From an uncultured Verrucomicrobiota bacterium (GTDB lineage: Bacteria > Verrucomicrobiota > Verrucomicrobiae > Opitutales > Opitutaceae): 8,606 nt of DNA. The notes under the pieces are model-generated. The model saw nothing but the letters and a program-made list of their open reading frames with translations, did no database searches and was not told the DNA's origin. Shown here piece by piece: positions 6,185 to 8,606 of this stretch. Where the stretch lies: assembly GCA_946481225.1 (NCBI GenBank), contig CAMLNJ010000100.1:1-8606 (forward strand), in the 5' to 3' direction. Numbering within the stretch: position 1 is the first letter of the stretch; each line of letters starts with the position of its first letter. Both the position numbers and the translations under genes were made by a program.

Positions 6185-6199
6185 TATCGTGACACGATA
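6185..6199. promoter_or_regulatory. Candidate MarR operator upstream of marR-clc
   Basis: TATCGTG-A-CACGATA is a perfect 7-bp-arm palindrome ending 5 nt before the marR ATG. It is flanked by direct copies of GAAATAT (6181-6187 and 6200-6206), the second running into the start codon. Its size, AT-rich ends and position fit the sites bound by MarR dimers for autorepression. A repressor here would block the start of transcription or translation of marR and the coupled clc gene. Confidence 0.6.
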
Positions 6200-6204
6200 G
6201 AAAT

Positions 6205-6663
6205 ATGTCCTCGTTGAGTCCGCCCGCTGAAACATCGGTGTCGAAATCCGATTACGAGCGGCTGGCCGCCTTTCGCTATGCGCTGCGGCGCTTTCTGCGC
6301 TTCAGCGAGGAGATGGCGGCGGAGCAGGGGCTGACGCCGCAGCAGCATCAGGCGTTGTTGGCGGTGCAGGGCATGCCCGGGCGCGAGCAGGCGACGATCG
6401 GCGAGCTCGCGGAGCGGCTCCAACTGCGGCATCACAGCGTGGTCGGCCTCGTGGATCGGCTGGAGCGGGAGAAGCTTTTGCGGCGCGAGGCGTCGCCGGA
6501 TGACGGCCGCAGCGTGGTGGTGCGTCTGACGGCGGCGGGGCTGCGCCGGCTGGCTGCGATCTCGGCGGCGAACCGCGGCGAGTTGTCGCGCGTGGGGCCG
6601 GACTTGCAGGCCGCGCTGGAGCGGGTGCTGGCGGCGGCGGAGACGGAGCGTGAGGGGGCGTGA
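6205..6663 (+). CDS. MarR-family transcriptional regulator
   Basis: The 152-aa product is the standard length for a MarR winged-helix repressor, which acts as a dimer and usually releases DNA on binding a small ligand or on oxidation. A dimerisation helix near 17-40 (ALRRFLRFSEEMAAE) is followed by LTPQQHQALLAVQG (43-56). The helix-turn-helix spans about 64-92 (TIGELAERLQLRHHSVVGLV, then DRLEREKLL). The wing carries the conserved D100-G101-R102 turn and VVVRLTAAG. The second half ends in a helical dimer region. The residues RHHS in the recognition helix recall a widespread subgroup. There are no Cys residues, so a thiol redox switch is unlikely. The ATG at 6205 follows the candidate operator by 5 nt, without a Shine-Dalgarno site. 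It overlaps clc by GTGA, so it most likely controls clc and itself. Confidence 0.92.
   Translation: MSSLSPPAETSVSKSDYERLAAFRYALRRFLRFSEEMAAEQGLTPQQHQALLAVQGMPGREQATIGELAERLQLRHHSVVGLVDRLEREKLLRREASPDDGRSVVVRLTAAGLRRLAAISAANRGELSRVGPDLQAALERVLAAAETEREGA
6651..6658 (+). promoter_or_regulatory. Shine-Dalgarno site of clc inside the marR end
   Basis: TGAGGGGG within the last codons of marR ends 1 nt before the GTG start of clc, with its GAGG core 4 nt from that start. With the overlapping GTGA stop/start it supports translational coupling and the GTG start. Confidence 0.55.
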
Positions 6664-8429
6664 ACGTCGAAAGGCCTCAGGCGGAGGAGGGGCGAGGGGA
6701 AGCCACGGTGTCGTGGCGGCTTTGCCTGCTCGCGATGATCCTGGCGTTGGTCGCGACGGCGGCGGCGCGCGGTTTGCTTGGGCTTATCGGGGCGGTGGGC
6801 GGAGCGTTTGAAGCGGCCCGCGGCCATTCCCGGCTTTGGATCTTGTTTGGTCCGGCCTTGGGCGGGCTGGGCGTGGGTTTGATCGCGCGCTTTGGGACGC
6901 GCGCCGTGCTCGGACACGGAATCCCCGAGGTGATGCAGCAGGTGCTGGCGAACCGGAGCCGAGTGGCGCCGAGGACCGCGTTTTTCAAGCCGCTCGCGTC
7001 GGCGCTGGCGATCGGATCCGGCGGTCCCTTTGGAGCGGAGGGACCGGTCATCTCGCTGGGTGGAAGCGTGGGATCGCTGCTCGGACAGGCCTTGCCGGCG
7101 ACGACGGGCGAACGAAAAACGCTGCTAGGGGCGGGCGCGGCGGCGGGAATGACGGCGGTGTTCGGGACTCCGCTTGCGGCGACCTTGCTGGCGATCGAGC
7201 TGCTGCTTTTCGAGTTTAGGCCACGCTCGGCGCTGCCGGTCGCCTTGGCGGCGTTGGTCGCGGAGGGGGCCCGGATGGCGATGGGTCACGGGGCGCCGGA
7301 ATTTTCGGCGCCGGAGGCGGGCGCGATGGGCGCGGGGGCGCTGCTTTTTTTCGTGTTGCTGGGCGTCGCGGGAGGGGCGGCGGCGACGGGTGTCGCGCGG
7401 GCGGTGCATGCCTTGGAGAAGCTGTTCCAGCGTTGTCCGGGGCCTTGGCTGCTGCGCCCGGCGCTGGGCGGTTTGTGCGTCGGGGCGATCGCCTGCTTTT
7501 TGCCCGTCGTGACGGGGCCGGGTTATGGCGAGATCGACGCGCTTCTCGCCGGCGAGGTGGCGCTCGGCGCGGCGGCCGCTCTCTGCCTGGGAAAACTGGC
7601 GGCGTGGACGCTGGCTCTCGGGGGCGGCACGTCGGGCGGCACGCTGGCGCCGATGCTGGTGATCGGCGGGGCGGCGGGAGCGGCGGCGGCGCGTCTGGCG
7701 GGGTTGGCGGACTTTGCCTGGGCCCCGGCGCCGGGCGCGGCGGCGCTGGCGGGCATGGTGGCGTTTTTCGCCGGAGGCTCGCGCGCGCTGTTCGCGACCG
7801 TGGCGCTGGGAGTGGAGATGACGGGAGCGCCGGGAATGTTCGCGCCTTTGCTGGCGGCGGCGGTGCCGGCGGTGCTGATCGCGCATGCCATCGCGCGGCA
7901 TTCGTTGATGAGCGGCCCGGTGGAAAGCGGCGGCGTGCGCGTGCCGGGCGGGCTGGCCACGGATGCGTTCGAACACATCTCGGTGCGCGAAGCCATGTCC
8001 GTCCCGGCTCCGCGGATCGGCGCGGAGATGACGGTGCGCGAACTGGCCGCGAGCATCGCGGAACCGGTTTCGGAGCACGCGCGCCATTCGGCGTGGTTGA
8101 TCGTGGACGGGGAGGGCAAGCTGGCGGGCGTCGCGACCCGGCTTGACGTGTTGTTGGCGGTGGAGCGCGGGGATTTTGCGCGCGGCGTGCTCGAAATCGG
8201 GACGAGGTCCGTCGTGACGGCATTCCCGGACGAGACGCTCGACGTGGTGCTCGCGCGCATGCATGCGCGCGATGTCGGGCGCGTGCCGGTGGTGAGCCGC
8301 GGCGATCCGCGTCGCGTTGAGGGCTATCTTGGCCGCGCAGCCATCATCGGAGCGAGGAGCCGGCGGTGGGAGGCGGAACGGCGGCGCGAACCCGGTTGGT
8401 GGAGCGCGCGCGTGCCGGCGGCCGAATGA
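6660..8429 (+). CDS. CLC-family anion channel/transporter with C-terminal CBS domains
   Basis: CLC proteins are dimeric inner-membrane anion channels or proton-anion exchangers. The 589-aa product has the CLC membrane region to about residue 420 and a CBS pair from about 438 to 565 (ISVREAMSVPAPRIGAEMTV, then WLIVDGEGKLAGVATRLDVL and VVTAFPDETLDVVLARM, then GRVPVVS). Anion-pathway motifs are GHGIPEV (85-91), GSGGPFGAEGP (119-129, gating Glu E127) and GGGTSGGTLAP (321-331). By remembered alignment to the E. coli exchanger, the pathway Ser of GSGIP is His86, the Arg of GREGP is Ala126, the internal proton Glu is Leu181, and no Tyr is seen near the end of the membrane part (IARHSLMS). The gating Glu is kept. 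This matches a broad bacterial subgroup whose transport mode I cannot state. The GTG start at 6660 overlaps the marR stop and has a purine-rich ribosome site. Chloride is the usual substrate, but fluoride or others are not excluded. Confidence 0.93.
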   Translation: MNVERPQAEEGRGEATVSWRLCLLAMILALVATAAARGLLGLIGAVGGAFEAARGHSRLWILFGPALGGLGVGLIARFGTRAVLGHGIPEVMQQVLANRSRVAPRTAFFKPLASALAIGSGGPFGAEGPVISLGGSVGSLLGQALPATTGERKTLLGAGAAAGMTAVFGTPLAATLLAIELLLFEFRPRSALPVALAALVAEGARMAMGHGAPEFSAPEAGAMGAGALLFFVLLGVAGGAAATGVARAVHALEKLFQRCPGPWLLRPALGGLCVGAIACFLPVVTGPGYGEIDALLAGEVALGAAAALCLGKLAAWTLALGGGTSGGTLAPMLVIGGAAGAAAARLAGLADFAWAPAPGAAALAGMVAFFAGGSRALFATVALGVEMTGAPGMFAPLLAAAVPAVLIAHAIARHSLMSGPVESGGVRVPGGLATDAFEHISVREAMSVPAPRIGAEMTVRELAASIAEPVSEHARHSAWLIVDGEGKLAGVATRLDVLLAVERGDFARGVLEIGTRSVVTAFPDETLDVVLARMHARDVGRVPVVSRGDPRRVEGYLGRAAIIGARSRRWEAERRREPGWWSARVPAAE

Positions 8430-8439
8430 ATTTTCCAAA

Positions 8440-8532
8440 ATGAAGAACCTGTTGCCCAAATCGTCCCTGTCCGTTTTCGCCGCCCAGGCCGCGTTCGCCA
8501 TGCTCGCCGGCCTCGTCTATTACGCGCTCTGA
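8440..8532 (+). CDS. Possible 30-aa single-span membrane peptide
   Basis: The ATG at 8440, 10 nt after the clc stop, opens a 30-codon frame. The product starts MKNLLPKSSLSV and then has an uninterrupted hydrophobic stretch (FAAQAAFAMLAGLVYYAL) to the last residue. A short positive N-terminus and one span ending at the C-terminus fit a tail-anchored small membrane protein co-transcribed with clc. No Shine-Dalgarno site is visible, and no family is recognised. It could be a chance frame, since GC-rich DNA often gives Ala/Leu-rich reading frames. Confidence 0.4.
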   Translation: MKNLLPKSSLSVFAAQAAFAMLAGLVYYAL

Positions 8533-8548
8533 GCCGGTCCGCGGCACC

Positions 8549-8606
8549 ATGCGCCGTTTCCGCTATCAGGCCGACGCGTTGTGCGTGGCCGCGACGCTCG
8601 CCTACG
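8549..8606 (+). CDS. Start of an unidentified gene, cut by the right edge
   Basis: The ATG at 8549, 16 nt after the small frame's stop, opens a frame that continues to the window end: 19 codons reading MRRFRYQADALCVAATLAY. A basic start followed by a hydrophobic run suggests a membrane protein. It would be the next gene of the same strand run as clc. Too little is present to name it, and no Shine-Dalgarno site is seen. Confidence 0.4.
   Translation, partial: MRRFRYQADALCVAATLAY

Noticed and set aside
6071..6204. A fluoride riboswitch before the marR-clc pair
   Set aside because: Some CLC genes carry one, so I looked for its conserved GGNGATGG-type element and pseudoknot. Nothing matching is present; the region holds palindromes instead.
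5768..6235. A 155-codon version of the DUF167 protein starting at 6235
   Set aside because: The added N-terminus has no resemblance to the family and would run through the marR start and operator.
7125..8501. Long minus-strand frames opposite clc (458, 335 and 245 codons)
   Set aside because: Arg/Ala/Pro/His-rich composition without domains, fully opposite a clear CLC gene; shadows.
1..8606. Mobile element, CRISPR, toxin-antitoxin, defence or phage genes, tRNA or rRNA
   Set aside because: No transposase or integrase motifs, no regularly spaced repeats, no compact toxin-antitoxin pair, and no tRNA-like cloverleaf was seen on either strand.

Overview
The window is very GC-rich and reads as a piece of a chromosome from a free-living, Gram-negative-type, polysaccharide-degrading bacterium. 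Secreted pectin-backbone enzymes (PL11 and GH28 families), a predicted outer-membrane barrel protein, and weak or absent Shine-Dalgarno sites at most genes suggest Verrucomicrobiota, probably Opitutaceae. That assignment is an inference from remembered family resemblance, not from a search.

Left part (1-2097, all minus strand). A family 11 rhamnogalacturonan lyase with a signal peptide runs off the left edge, so its C-terminus is missing. Upstream of it lies a nested inverted-repeat region (1566-1671) that contains a perfect 15-bp palindrome over a plausible -10 box. Next comes a strong intrinsic terminator belonging to a small secreted protein with two EF-hands. The PL11 and EF-hand genes therefore look like separate transcription units.

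Middle part (2343-5767). A divergent plus-strand gene encodes a 313-aa exported, beta-rich protein that is probably an outer-membrane barrel. It meets a minus-strand ThpR-type RNA 2',3'-cyclic phosphodiesterase tail to tail, with both stop codons inside one 15-bp palindrome. Upstream of thpR, on the same strand, is a secreted GH28-type beta-helix glycoside hydrolase. The PL11 lyase and the GH28-like enzyme would cooperate on rhamnogalacturonan and other pectic chains outside the cytoplasm; the genes between them have no obvious sugar role. The 172-bp gap after GH28 holds two perfect 8-bp-stem, 3-nt-loop hairpins.

Right part (5768-8606). A DUF167/YggU-family small protein (minus) is divergent from a MarR-family regulator (plus). 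The regulator overlaps a CLC-type anion channel/transporter with C-terminal CBS domains by a GTGA junction. A perfect 15-bp palindrome ends 5 nt before the marR start and is the obvious candidate operator for autoregulation of marR-clc. After clc come a possible 30-codon single-span membrane peptide and the first 19 codons of another gene cut by the right edge.

I see no mobile element, CRISPR array, tRNA or rRNA, toxin-antitoxin pair or recognisable defence system. The points most worth checking are the nested inverted repeat, the marR-clc operator and coupling, the non-canonical residues in the GH28-like and CLC proteins, and the two unassigned envelope proteins.
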